Assembly (NCBI RefSeq): GCF_003385185.1 | Contig: NZ_PQHZ01000012.1 | Span: forward strand, 110,144 to 174,143 | Direction: 5' to 3' | Source: Amycolatopsis palatopharyngis | GTDB lineage: Bacteria > Actinomycetota > Actinomycetes > Mycobacteriales > Pseudonocardiaceae | DNA: 64,000 bases | Position numbers and translations under genes: made by a program | Notes under the pieces: generated by a model | Databases searched by the model: none | The model's input: only the letters and a program-made list of their open reading frames with translations | Told to the model about the DNA's origin: nothing | In this document: piece by piece, positions 42,282-50,991 of the stretch | Position numbering within the stretch: position 1 is the first letter of the stretch | How the letters are laid out: every line of letters starts with the position of its first letter

Positions 42282-43059
42282 GCATATTGCGTTCATAGAC
42301 CAGGCGCAGGCCCAGCAGGGTGAGTTCGGGGACGTGCTCGGTGATGGTCTCGGACTCACCGAGCACCAGCGGTGCGAGACCGCCGGTCGCGATCACCGTG
42401 ACCGGAGTCGCATCGGAAGAAAGTTCGCGCACGATCCGGTTCACCAGGCCGTCCACCTGGCCGGCGAAACCGAAGACGATTCCGGACTGCAGGCATTCCA
42501 CGGTGCTCTTACCGATGACCGAACGCGGCCGCACCAGTTCCACCTTCCGCAGTGCCGCCGCCCTGGCCGCGAGGGCGTCCACCGAGATCTCGATACCGGG
42601 GGCGAAGGCACCGCCGAGGAACTCGCCCCTGGACGAGATCGCGTCGACGTTGGTCGAGGTGCCGAAATCGACGACCACGCAGGCAGTGCCGAACAGATGG
42701 TAGGCGGCGAGGGTGTTCACCAACCGGTCCCCGCCGACCTCCTTGGGGTTGTCGACCAGCAGCGCAACGCCGGTTCGCACACCCGGTTCGACCACGATCT
42801 TCGGCACGGCCAGGTAGTAGCGATCCAGCATGACCCGCAGCTCGCGCAGGACCGCGGGCACCGTCGACAGTGCGCTGATCCCGGTCACCAGGTCGGCGTG
42901 CGGCCCGAGCAGTCCGCGCATGGTCAGCGCCAGCTCGTCGGCGGTGATACGCGCGTCGGTACGCATGCGCCAGTCCCGGACCAGCTCGGCCTCGTCGCCC
43001 CTGCCTCGATAGAGGCCGAGGACGATGTTCGTGTTACCGACGTCGACGGTGAGCAGCAC
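42277..43059 (-). CDS. coaX: Type III pantothenate kinase
   Basis: 260 residues. Phosphorylates pantothenate, the first step from vitamin B5 to coenzyme A. The ASKHA-fold motifs are DVGNTNIVLG at the N-terminus, PKEVGGDRLVNTLAAY near 110, CVVVDFGTSTNVDAIS near 125 (catalytic Asp), and ATGGLAPLV near 225. The GTG at 43059 is chosen because LLTVDVGNTN begins the fold there; the open frame upstream runs into panD. It directly follows panD with 19 bases between, completing a panC-panD-coaX order as in mycobacteria. Confidence 0.93.
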   Translation of the reverse strand: MLLTVDVGNTNIVLGLYRGRGDEAELVRDWRMRTDARITADELALTMRGLLGPHADLVTGISALSTVPAVLRELRVMLDRYYLAVPKIVVEPGVRTGVALLVDNPKEVGGDRLVNTLAAYHLFGTACVVVDFGTSTNVDAISSRGEFLGGAFAPGIEISVDALAARAAALRKVELVRPRSVIGKSTVECLQSGIVFGFAGQVDGLVNRIVRELSSDATPVTVIATGGLAPLVLGESETITEHVPELTLLGLRLVYERNMR

Positions 43060-43078
43060 TAGCGGTGCACCGGCTCGC

Positions 43079-43579
43079 TCAGCTCTCCGCGTGCAGCAGG
43101 GCGTCCAGCCGCGCCGCGTCCACGGTCTCGGCGACCGGGAAGTTGGCGATATGGCCGTCCGGCGCCGCCACCGGCAGCGCACCACTGACCAGACCGGACC
43201 CTGCCGGAGCGTGTCCGGGGTCGCCGCCAGCGTCGGTGACGCGGTTGTCCGCGTCGACGAACACGACCCGTGGGCGGAACGACGCCGCCTCTGCCGACTC
43301 CATCTGCCCATAGGCGATCAGGATCACCAGGTCACCCGGATGCACCAAGTGGGCCGCGGCACCGTTGATCCCGATGACACCGCTGTCCCGTTCGCCCGTG
43401 ATCACGTACGTCTCGAGCCGGGCACCGTTGGTGACGTCCACGATCGAGACCTGCTCGCCGGGCAGCAAATCGGCCGCTTCCATCAGGGTCTCGTCGACGG
43501 TCACCGAACCGACGTAGTGCAGGTCGGCCTGCGTCACCGTCGCGCGGTGGATCTTCGACTTCAGCATCGTGCGATACAT
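43079..43579 (-). CDS. panD: Aspartate 1-decarboxylase
   Basis: 166 residues (longer than the usual 126-140 because of a C-terminal Asp/Gly/Ala tail from about 118). A pyruvoyl enzyme making beta-alanine from aspartate. The self-cleavage site is G24-S25 in HYVGS. The catalytic lysine K9 (MLKSKIHRA), Tyr58 (ETYVITG) and [12 protein letters not shown] are present. ATG 43579 has GGAGAG upstream, 11 bases after the panC stop. With panC and coaX it supplies coenzyme A precursors. Confidence 0.95.
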   Translation of the reverse strand: MYRTMLKSKIHRATVTQADLHYVGSVTVDETLMEAADLLPGEQVSIVDVTNGARLETYVITGERDSGVIGINGAAAHLVHPGDLVILIAYGQMESAEAASFRPRVVFVDADNRVTDAGGDPGHAPAGSGLVSGALPVAAPDGHIANFPVAETVDAARLDALLHAES

Positions 43580-43590
43580 GGCGGACTCTC

Positions 43591-44550
43591 CTATACCCCT
43601 GCGTCCTCGGTGGATCCCTCGTCCTGCTCCACCCCATGCCCGGCCGAGGAGCCGAGCAGAACCGGAACGTTGTCGATCAACCGCGTGTTCCCCACTCGTG
43701 CGGCGATCAGCAACCGTGCTTCCCCGTCGACGGGCGCGGGTCCCAGTTCGGTTCCGCGCAGTTCGAGGTAGTCGACCTCGACCTCGGGACGGGCCCGCAG
43801 CGTGCTGTTGGCCGCGTCCAGCACAGCCGATCGTCCCCGCGCCCCCATATGCGCGCCCGCGGTGAGTGCCGCGGAGAGCACCACCGCCTGCTCCCGCTGC
43901 TCGGCGGAAAGGTAGACGTTGCGCGAGGACAGTGCCAGCCCATCACGTTCCCGGACCGTGGGCACCCCGACCACCCTGGTCCGGAAGTTCAGGTCCCGCG
44001 CCATCCGGCGGATCAGGACCAGCTGCTGGAAATCCTTCTCGCCGAAGAACGCATAGTGCGGCCCCACGATGTTGAACAGCTTCGACACCACGGTCAGCAC
44101 TCCGGCGAAATGCCCAGGACGTGACGAGCCCTCCAACTCGTCACCGAGCGGGCCGGGCCCCACGCTCACGATCCGGTCCTGCGGGTACAGATCCGCCGCC
44201 GAGGGCGTGAAGGCCAGTTCCACACCGGCATCCGCGAGCACCTCGAGGTCGGCCTCCAGCCGCCGCGGGTAGGCCTCGAAGTCCTCGCCCTCGCCGAACT
44301 GCAGCGGGTTGACGAAGATCGACGCCGCGACGACTGTGTTCGGCAGCCGCTTTGCCCTGCGAAACAGTTCCCGGTGCCCGGCGTGTAGCGCGCCCATGGT
44401 CGGCACGAGAGCGACCGTGCGGCTCACCGACCGCAACGCGTCGGTCACCCGGCTCATATCCGCCACCGTCCGGTAGACGTTGAGCTGGTTACGGGTGAAC
44501 TTGGGCGCGGGCGCCTTCGTCGCGGGATAGGCGGGGATCGGGGAACTCAC
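43591..44550 (-). CDS. panC: Pantothenate synthetase
   Basis: 319 residues. Condenses pantoate and beta-alanine with ATP. Nucleotidyltransferase motifs are [10 protein letters not shown] (HAGH at 56-59), [28 protein letters not shown] and the late KMSKS-like LSSRNVYLS. The first 30 residues are a disordered Pro/Ala-rich extension. The GTG start overlaps the stop of the upstream DUF2520 gene (GTGA). ATP, pantoate and beta-alanine sites all look intact. Confidence 0.95.
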   Translation of the reverse strand: MSSPIPAYPATKAPAPKFTRNQLNVYRTVADMSRVTDALRSVSRTVALVPTMGALHAGHRELFRRAKRLPNTVVAASIFVNPLQFGEGEDFEAYPRRLEADLEVLADAGVELAFTPSAADLYPQDRIVSVGPGPLGDELEGSSRPGHFAGVLTVVSKLFNIVGPHYAFFGEKDFQQLVLIRRMARDLNFRTRVVGVPTVRERDGLALSSRNVYLSAEQREQAVVLSAALTAGAHMGARGRSAVLDAANSTLRARPEVEVDYLELRGTELGPAPVDGEARLLIAARVGNTRLIDNVPVLLGSSAGHGVEQDEGSTEDAGV

Positions 44551-45452
44551 TGTGTCTCACGTCCATCAGCAGGGTTGTCGAGCAGGTCGGCGATCGCGGC
44601 GGCGCCTCCGGGAGAGAGCATCCCGGACTTCCTGGCCCGCTCCGCGGTTCGCCTGGCCAGTACCGAGTAGGAGGCGACGACGTCCGGCGCGTGCTCGGCC
44701 AGTGCACCGAGATGGGCACCGACCGTACCGGTGTCACCACGGGCGACCGGACCGGTCAACGCGCGGTCGCCGTGCCGGAGCACATTATCCAATGCCGCCG
44801 ACAACAACGGACCCAGCAGCCGCTCGGCATCCGCCACCTCCGCGCGCCTGAGCACCTCGGCACAATCCGCGACGAGGGTGATCAGGTGGTTGGCACCGTG
44901 GGCCAGCGCGGCGTGGTACAGCGTCCGCGCGGCCTCGGGCACTCGAACCGGCTCGGCCCCCATCTCCACCGCAAGTGCCTCACCGACGTTCCACGCGGCC
45001 TCGTCGCCTGCCGCGGCCGTCACCCCGATGCAGCAGGTGGCCATTCGCTCCAGGTCCTCGGACCTGCCGCTGAACGTCATCACCGGATGCAGCGCGAGCG
45101 GCAGCGCACCGAGTTCGGCGACGGGGTCGAGCACACCGACCCCGTGCGCGCCGGAGGTGTGCAGCACGATCTGTCCCGGACGCAGGGAGCCGGTCGCCAC
45201 GAGACCACGCACCATCACGGCGAGGCTGTCGTCTGGAATGGCCAGCACGACGAGATCCGCGCGGCGGGCGACCTCGTCGGAGGGCAGCAGGGGCACACCG
45301 GGCAGCAGTCGTTCCGCTCGCTGCACCGACTCGGTGGAGATGCCTGAGGCGGCAACCACAGTGTGACCTGCGCGGACCAGTGCCGCACCGAGCACACTGC
45401 CTACCCGGCCCGCGGACACCACACCCACCGAAAGCCGGGCGGGGCGCGTCAT
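44547..45452 (-). CDS. Rossmann-fold DUF2520 protein upstream of panC
   Basis: 301 residues. An N-terminal Rossmann domain (LSVGVVSAGRVGSVLGAAL, then VLAIPDDSLAVMV and LHTSGAHG) joins a DUF2520 helical domain (LHPVMTFSGRSEDLER, AALAHGANHLITLVAD). It resembles ketopantoate reductase or F420/NADP oxidoreductases, and in actinobacteria it is nearly always next to panC. A role in pantoate supply or in a related reduction is therefore suggested by context, not proven. ATG 45452 is preferred to a start 36 bases earlier (MAGAVSYAKRP), which lacks a ribosome site. Confidence 0.85.
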   Translation of the reverse strand: MTRPARLSVGVVSAGRVGSVLGAALVRAGHTVVAASGISTESVQRAERLLPGVPLLPSDEVARRADLVVLAIPDDSLAVMVRGLVATGSLRPGQIVLHTSGAHGVGVLDPVAELGALPLALHPVMTFSGRSEDLERMATCCIGVTAAAGDEAAWNVGEALAVEMGAEPVRVPEAARTLYHAALAHGANHLITLVADCAEVLRRAEVADAERLLGPLLSAALDNVLRHGDRALTGPVARGDTGTVGAHLGALAEHAPDVVASYSVLARRTAERARKSGMLSPGGAAAIADLLDNPADGRETQ

Positions 45453-45593
45453 CGTCGGCCTTTTCGCATAGCTCACAGCTCCTGCCATTCGTTCCAGTCC
45501 CGACCTTGGCTGCGGGTACCGGACGACGGCGCGAGAATAGTTCGCGCTCGGGGGGTTTGCGCGCCCCTGGTGACCAGCTTCACCCGGACCGGG

Positions 45594-46802
45594 TCACCCC
45601 CTCTGGGGGATGCTCTCGGTTTCCTGACGGTCGCCGTTGGCCAGGCGGACGGCTTCCGCCCGCACCGAGCGCAGCACCGCCAGCAACTCCGCATGCCTGC
45701 GATTCGCCCCCGGTTCGGCGTTGCCACACGCGAGATTGCGCCGCAGGAAAGCGAGTTCGGTCACACTCGCCTGGTACGCCCCGACAGCTCTGCCCGCGGC
45801 CCTGCCGGACTCCCTGCGTGCCTGCCTGCGCCACTGTCTGCGTCCGGCGAGGCTAGCCAGCAACTCCATTTCGGAGCGAGCGATCCACCGAGACTCGGCC
45901 ATTTCCGGCAGTGCGGCAGCGACGACCCGCTGCTCCCTTCGTCGCTGCCACAGCACGAGCAGCAGCACACCGAGGAACATCGGGACCATGATCAGGAAGT
46001 AGACGTTGATGAACGTGGTCGCGCCGCCGAGGGTCGCCGAAGCGTTCCACAACGCGTGCAGACTCACCGCTGCCAGATAGCCACCGAGCGGGGCGAGAAA
46101 GCGCACCTGCTTGCTCGCCGTCCTGGCCGCGATGCCGATGCCGATCCCGGTGAGCACGGTGAACAACGGATGCGCGAACGGGGACAGCACACCGCGCAGG
46201 ATGAACGCGGCGAGCACACCGGCGCTCGTGGCATCGCCGAAGCCGTACTCCGCGAACGCCCTGCCGAAGTAGTAGATGTTCTCGGTGAACGCGAAGCCTG
46301 CCGCGCTGAAGCCGGCGTAGACGATGCCGTCGACCAGACCGTCGAACTCGTGCGAGCGGCGCAGCAGCACGGCCAGCACCGGCAGGGCCTTGACCGCCTC
46401 CTCCACCAACGGTGCCGAGACGATCGCGCTGAATTTGTCCCCGTTACCGTTGCCGAGCAACATGTCACCGACCGCGGAGGCGGTGTCGTTGATCAGCAAC
46501 GCGGTCAGCGTCGCGACGAACGCACCCCAGCAGAACGAGAGCAGCAACAGGGAAGCGGGTTCTGGTTCCCAGCGGTCGATCCAGAGGAACGTGGCGACGA
46601 CCACCGCGACCGGCAGCACCGCGGCGACCACCCCGATGACGGTGGCCAGTACCCCGACCCGTGCCGTGGCGAGACCGAGTACGAGCAGCCCGCACAACGC
46701 GACCAGCACCAGGCCGAGCACGGGCAGCAGCACGGTGATCCTGCGCGGGGTGTGCCGGCGCAGGGGGTGTCGTTCTTGCCGGACTCGCCGCGATCCCCTC
46801 AC
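45594..46802 (-). CDS. PrsW-family intramembrane metalloprotease
   Basis: About 400 residues with eight or nine membrane helices. PrsW hallmarks are SAPLVEEAVKALPVL with the paired Glu residues, FDGLVDGIVYAGFSAAGFAFTENIYYF, and the metal-ligand-like histidines in SPFAHPLFTVLTGI and SLHALWNAS. PrsW cleaves an anti-sigma factor in Bacillus; the target here is unknown. The start is uncertain: GTG 46802 is used. A GTG about 70 bases downstream (before LLPVLGL) has AGGA upstream, and the open frame also extends up to 46871, into a palindrome. The Gln/Arg-rich C-terminal tail is cytoplasmic. It interrupts the conserved DUF2520-DUF6779 gene order. Confidence 0.85.
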   Translation of the reverse strand: MRGSRRVRQERHPLRRHTPRRITVLLPVLGLVLVALCGLLVLGLATARVGVLATVIGVVAAVLPVAVVVATFLWIDRWEPEPASLLLLSFCWGAFVATLTALLINDTASAVGDMLLGNGNGDKFSAIVSAPLVEEAVKALPVLAVLLRRSHEFDGLVDGIVYAGFSAAGFAFTENIYYFGRAFAEYGFGDATSAGVLAAFILRGVLSPFAHPLFTVLTGIGIGIAARTASKQVRFLAPLGGYLAAVSLHALWNASATLGGATTFINVYFLIMVPMFLGVLLLVLWQRRREQRVVAAALPEMAESRWIARSEMELLASLAGRRQWRRQARRESGRAAGRAVGAYQASVTELAFLRRNLACGNAEPGANRRHAELLAVLRSVRAEAVRLANGDRQETESIPQRG

Positions 46803-46864
46803 GCCTCGGCACGATATAAGACGGGTCGGACACGCGTTCGAGTACTGCCACCGACGCCCGCCGA

Positions 46865-46890
46865 CTCGCACTTTCCCGGGAAAGTGCGAG
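46865..46890. repeat. Dispersed palindrome, copy 7
   Basis: Perfect 26-bp palindrome with ends CTC and GAG, 7 bases from the DUF6779 protein stop. Same core as copies 1, 3 and 6. Confidence 0.92.
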
Positions 46891-46897
46891 AGGTGGC

Positions 46898-48682
46898 TCA
46901 GTCCTCGGCGCGGCGCCTGCGGCGGGGTGTCGCGCCGGAGCCGTGTGCGGCGAGCAGTTCACTGACCGAGCGTCCCTCGGCGTGCGACCCGCTCTCTTCG
47001 TCCGGCCGCTCACGCTCACCGAATCCCTGCCACGGTGGGTCGTCTTCGGCCCTGCGCCTGCGGCCGCCGCCCTCGTTCGCGCCGTGCCGGGAGCCGCGTC
47101 CGGTCTCCTCCGCACCGTGCCGGGACGCGCTCGACGACTGCGCTGTGCCCTCGCTGCCCTCGCTGCCCTCGGCGTCTTCGGCCCTGCGCCTGCGACCGCC
47201 CGGCCGGCTGCCGCGTTGCAACTCGCGCACCGATTCGGGCAACGTCGGGTTGGGCTCGGGAACCTCGGGCGCGGGCCCTGCCTCCGGAACGGGTTCCGGT
47301 TCCGGCGAGCCGTAACCGTTTGTGCCGTAACCGTTTGTGCCGTGCCTGCCGGTGCCACCTGCGGTGTCGTCCTCGACTGCCGGGTCGGCGCTGTCCGCCG
47401 CGTCGGCGGTGTCGTCCCCTTCGGCCCGGCTCTCGCCGGTCCACGCCGACATCCACTCGAAGTCGAACTCCGGCTGCGGCTCGGCAACTGGTTCGGGTTC
47501 GCGCGCCGGCTCCGGACGCTCGGCGCCCCTCCGCGGATCTTCCGGCACGACACTGGCCGCGGATCGGCCACGGGCAATGCGCTCCATGGCGGGGCGCGTC
47601 AGCTCGTGCTGTTCCGGTTCACGCTGCCCGCTCGGCGCGGGCCTGCGTGGAACCGCCGCGGGCGGAACCGTCCTGCGGGGCGGAGCGGGAGGCGGCGGCT
47701 GCTGTGGCTGCGGCTGCGGCTGCACGGGCCGCATACCGGCCACGGTCGCGTCCTCGTGCTGCTGTGCCCTTGCTGCCTCCGCCCGAGCCTCGCCTGCGGC
47801 TTTCGCCGCTTTCGCTGCCACTGAACCGACCTCGTTCAGTGGCACCCTGCGGGTCGGCGGGCCACTGTCCTGCGGCGGCCTCGGTGCCCTCGGCACCTGC
47901 TGGGTCTTCGCGTTCTCCTGCTCGCGTTGCTGTGCCGGAGCGGGCTGCTGCGCGGGCGGGCGTGGCGGCTGGAGTGGTTTCTGCGGTGCCTGCGGTTTGT
48001 GTGGCTGCGCCTGCTGTGCGGCGCGGGGCACCGCCACCTGCGGTTTCACCTGTTTCGGGGTACGCCTGGCGATTCCGAACTCCGGCTCGCCGTCACGCAC
48101 CTTGTTCATCATCTCGGTGGGATGCTCGCCGCGCGCTGCCGAATCGGGCTGTTGGCCGTTTGTCAGCTGCGCTTTCGGCTTGCCGTTGGACTCGCCCCCG
48201 TTGACGACTTTGGGCTCGTCGTTCAGTGAGCGCATCCTGGTCGACTGGGCGGTCAGCGCGACCCGCTCGTAAAGCACCTCGCCACCGAAGAGGGACTGCA
48301 GGCTCTCGCGGAGCGCGGTCACCTCGTTGCGCAGCGCCTCCAGTTCCTCCCGTGAATCGGCTTCCACCCGGTCACGGGTCTCCGCTTCGATCTCGAGCTC
48401 GAACTCCCGGCGTGCGGCGATCTCCCGTTCCAGTTCGAGTTCGTACACCGCCTGTGCCTGCGCGACCGACTCGGCCGTCGCAGCTGCCTGCTTGCGGTAC
48501 CGCACGGCGAAGAAGGCGCCGATCAGCGCGGCCCACAGCGCCGCCACGATCGCCAGGCGGAGCCATCTCAGGTCCTCGGTGAACACCAGCGCGAGCGTCG
48601 CGCCCACGGCGAGCGTGAAGCCGACAACGAGCGCCGGCGCGCCTGGAAAGCGGCCGCGCGAGTCGTCACCCACGCCAGTCAT
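46898..48682 (-). CDS. DUF6779-type membrane protein with long disordered Pro/Glu/Arg-rich tail
   Basis: 594 residues. Two membrane helices (about 15-60, VVGFTLAVGATLALVF and LAIVAALWAALIGAFFAV) precede a short coiled coil rich in Glu (about 70-140, ending ALRESLQSLFGG). The remaining 400 residues are disordered: Pro/Gln stretches, many Arg, and the motif RRRRAED three times near the end, the last as the C-terminus. It occupies the place of M. tuberculosis Rv3604c, also described as Ala/Arg/Pro-rich. Function unknown. ATG 48682 is preferred over an upstream start nine bases earlier. Confidence 0.75.
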   Translation of the reverse strand: MTGVGDDSRGRFPGAPALVVGFTLAVGATLALVFTEDLRWLRLAIVAALWAALIGAFFAVRYRKQAAATAESVAQAQAVYELELEREIAARREFELEIEAETRDRVEADSREELEALRNEVTALRESLQSLFGGEVLYERVALTAQSTRMRSLNDEPKVVNGGESNGKPKAQLTNGQQPDSAARGEHPTEMMNKVRDGEPEFGIARRTPKQVKPQVAVPRAAQQAQPHKPQAPQKPLQPPRPPAQQPAPAQQREQENAKTQQVPRAPRPPQDSGPPTRRVPLNEVGSVAAKAAKAAGEARAEAARAQQHEDATVAGMRPVQPQPQPQQPPPPAPPRRTVPPAAVPRRPAPSGQREPEQHELTRPAMERIARGRSAASVVPEDPRRGAERPEPAREPEPVAEPQPEFDFEWMSAWTGESRAEGDDTADAADSADPAVEDDTAGGTGRHGTNGYGTNGYGSPEPEPVPEAGPAPEVPEPNPTLPESVRELQRGSRPGGRRRRAEDAEGSEGSEGTAQSSSASRHGAEETGRGSRHGANEGGGRRRRAEDDPPWQGFGERERPDEESGSHAEGRSVSELLAAHGSGATPRRRRRAED

Positions 48683-48759
48683 GCCCCACACCGTACCTTC
48701 TGGTAATCCGACTGAGACCTAGTCGGTACTTCGAGCGGTGGCTGCCGCGCGTTAACCGG

Positions 48760-49212
48760 TCAATCCCGGCGGGCATCACGATCACGTGGTTCCGGTGTGC
48801 GGCAGCAGTGTTCGAGCCACAACGCGGCCGCGACGAGCGCGACGGCGCAGGCAGCCCCGACAACGGCGGCAGGCAGATCGTTCGAGGCCGCGGTGATGCG
48901 GTCGGCCCGGGGAAGGAGGTAGCCGAGTGCCGCGACCCAGGCGCCGAGCATGAGCGCGCCGAGCAACGACGAGGCCTTGGCGAGGGCGACCGCACGGGCG
49001 AAAGTGAGGCCGCCGAGGACCCTGCGGGAGCGGATTCGATCACGGAGCGCGAACCCCAGCAGGGTCTCCACGACCGCGAGCACCAGCAGGGTGATCCCCG
49101 CCATGGCCGGCAGTCGCGGGATCGAGCCGTAGGCGATCTCGAACAACAGATAGGTCAGAGCGAGACCGACCACTCCGGCGACGACGAGTTCGCGCGGCCT
49201 CGTGAAGTGCAT
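48760..49212 (-). CDS. DUF3180 membrane protein
   Basis: 150 residues with four membrane helices (about 8-30, 36-60, 72-100, 112-135). It is the actinobacterial DUF3180 family, found next to folK, as Rv3605c is in M. tuberculosis. Function unknown. The C-terminal end is charged (CCRTPEPRDRDARRD). In this genome the gene is separated from folK by an opposite-strand DUF998 gene, so it is no longer directly in the folate operon; about 77 bases separate it from the DUF6779 gene. Confidence 0.85.
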   Translation of the reverse strand: MHFTRPRELVVAGVVGLALTYLLFEIAYGSIPRLPAMAGITLLVLAVVETLLGFALRDRIRSRRVLGGLTFARAVALAKASSLLGALMLGAWVAALGYLLPRADRITAASNDLPAAVVGAACAVALVAAALWLEHCCRTPEPRDRDARRD

Positions 49213-49483
49213 GACGACACCGTACCGAGCAAGCCGGCGGCTCGCGCCGGCACCGAGAGCACGCCGACTGGAATCTCCAGTGACCGGCGGGCTGTCGCGG
49301 GAACCCGGCTCGCGTCCATGCCCGGCGAGGGACGCAAACGTTTGCTGGAGATCACCGCAGGGCTCGGCCTCGACCCGGATGTCGTCAGATCGCGCGGAGG
49401 ACCATGAAAATGGACACTACTCAGCGCAGGAACCCGTTAGCGGGATCAGGCTGCGAGTAGCTGCCGACGGAGGGACGAACACG

Positions 49484-50140
49484 ATGGGTCAGCGCGACCG
49501 GATCGTCGGGGCCGCGTGTTTCGTGCTCCTGATCCAGTTCTTCGTACTGCACATCGTGGTCGAATCAGCGTGGACGGAACCGTACAGCTGGGCGGCCAAC
49601 GCCATCAGTGACCTCGGCACCGCCCGCTCTCCATGGCATACCGCGATGAACGTGTCCTTCGTCGTCAACGGTGTGTGCATGGCCGCGGGCGGACTGCTGC
49701 TCGGCCGGATGGTTTCCGGAGACCTGCGGCCCGGTCAGCGGCAGCTGCCAAATACGGCGGCGGTCCTGCTCGCCCTCGCGGGAGCGGGCACGGTACTGGT
49801 CGGGCTGAATCCGGGCGACCTGCGAGTGGGTCTGCATCTGATCGGCGCCTTCGCCGCCACCATCTTCGGCAACGCCGGAGTGCTGTTACTCGGGCTTGCG
49901 CTGCTCCGCACGGGGCGATCCGGCTGGGCCGCCGGCACCGGCGGCGGGACACTCGGTTTCGCCGGATCGGCCGTCACTGGATTGCACCTGCTCGATGTGC
50001 TGCCGGGACAGCACGACTGGGGCGGGGCGACCGAGCGCGTGGCCATTTTTCCGATGCTGCTCGCGATGATCGCAATCGGCGGCGCACAACTGCTCCGGCC
50101 GCATGGCCGAAAAGGCCTAGAGCGCCAGATCGTCCCGTAG
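49484..50140 (+). CDS. DUF998 membrane protein inserted in the folate region
   Basis: 218 residues with six membrane helices. The signature begins ANAISDLGTARSPWHTAMNVSFVVNG, typical of DUF998, with the loop LHLIGAFAATIFGNAG. Function unknown. It is on the plus strand, opposite to all neighbouring cofactor genes, and its 3' end overlaps folK by 24 bases, so it is a local insertion. The ATG has GGAGGG upstream. The 270 bases before it (49213-49483) contain a short frame with no recognised homology. Confidence 0.85.
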   Translation: MGQRDRIVGAACFVLLIQFFVLHIVVESAWTEPYSWAANAISDLGTARSPWHTAMNVSFVVNGVCMAAGGLLLGRMVSGDLRPGQRQLPNTAAVLLALAGAGTVLVGLNPGDLRVGLHLIGAFAATIFGNAGVLLLGLALLRTGRSGWAAGTGGGTLGFAGSAVTGLHLLDVLPGQHDWGGATERVAIFPMLLAMIAIGGAQLLRPHGRKGLERQIVP

Positions 50141-50608
50141 CCGCACACCGGCACGGTCCGCTTCGGACAGTGTGGCCAGCAGGTCCCTGGCACGGCCGTG
50201 CCCAGGAACCTCGGCGTCAGGGTCGATCTCCAACCATGGGACGAGCACCGTGGCCCGCTCCGGGGTTCCCGGATGCGGCAGCAACAGTTCGGGATCTTCG
50301 GAGCGGACACCGTCGACCGTCACCACGTCGACGTCCAGTGTCCGCGGACCCCACCGCTGTTCCCGGGTACGGTGCGCGGCCTGCTCGAGCTCACGTGCGC
50401 GGCGGAGCCAGCCCCAGTGGTCCAGGTCCGGATCGTCCACAATGCACACGGCATTCAGGAAGTCGGGCTGCTCCCGGACGCCCCACGCCGCCGTCTCGTA
50501 CACACTGGACACAACGACGAGAGATTCACGCACGCCGTCGACAGCCAGCCGGAGAAAACCGTGGCGGTCGCCGAGATTCGACCCGAGTGAGAGCACGGCA
50601 CGACTCAT
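50117..50608 (-). CDS. folK: 2-amino-4-hydroxy-6-hydroxymethyldihydropteridine pyrophosphokinase
   Basis: 163 residues. Transfers pyrophosphate from ATP to the pterin, step before dihydropteroate synthase. SLGSNLGDR, the FLNAV strand and the catalytic RWGPRTLDVDVV and LLLPHPGTPERATVLVPWL motifs are all present. The ATG is 14 bases past the folB stop. Its end overlaps the DUF998 gene on the other strand, so the folate operon terminates against that gene. It is the last of folE, folP, folB and folK, in the order and orientation of mycobacteria. Confidence 0.95.
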   Translation of the reverse strand: MSRAVLSLGSNLGDRHGFLRLAVDGVRESLVVVSSVYETAAWGVREQPDFLNAVCIVDDPDLDHWGWLRRARELEQAAHRTREQRWGPRTLDVDVVTVDGVRSEDPELLLPHPGTPERATVLVPWLEIDPDAEVPGHGRARDLLATLSEADRAGVRLRDDLAL

Positions 50609-50622
50609 TTCTCTTGCCTCAC

Positions 50623-50991
50623 TCACACATCCTCGCGCGAGCGGTGCACGGTGACCGCGACATCGGCGAAAGACAGCGGGATCGGGGCCGCGGGCTTGTG
50701 CACGGTGACCTCGACGGCGAACAGCCGCTCGTCCGCGAGCACCTCGTCGGCGATCCGGCCCGCGACGCTCTCGATCAGGTCGTACGGCGGCCCGCCGACC
50801 ACGCCAGCGGCCAGTTCGGCGAGTTCCCCGTAGTGCAGTGTCTCGGCGAGGTCGTCCGATGTGGCCGCGGCCCGCAGGTCCAGCCAAACCGTGATGTCGA
50901 CGAGAAAGTCCTGGCCGTCGCGCTTCTCGTGTTCGAAGACGCCGTGCCTGCCGAACACCCGCAGACCGGTCAGCGTGATGCGATCAGGCAT
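50623..50991 (-). CDS. folB: Dihydroneopterin aldolase
   Basis: 122 residues, the typical size of this octameric aldolase/epimerase that makes 6-hydroxymethyldihydropterin. Active-site pieces: FGRHGVFEHEK (first strand and Glu), TLHYGELAELA with the substrate-binding Tyr, LIESVAGRIADEVL with conserved Glu, and HKPAAPIPLSFADV with the catalytic Lys. The ATG at 50991 overlaps the folP stop by 8 bases, implying translational coupling. Confidence 0.95.
   Translation of the reverse strand: MPDRITLTGLRVFGRHGVFEHEKRDGQDFLVDITVWLDLRAAATSDDLAETLHYGELAELAAGVVGGPPYDLIESVAGRIADEVLADERLFAVEVTVHKPAAPIPLSFADVAVTVHRSREDV

Noticed and set aside
49318..49407. Short plus-strand frame of about 29 codons (MPGEGRKRLLEI...)
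   Set aside because: Plausible codon bias but no ribosome site, partner or recognisable family; may be a gene remnant, not reported as a gene.
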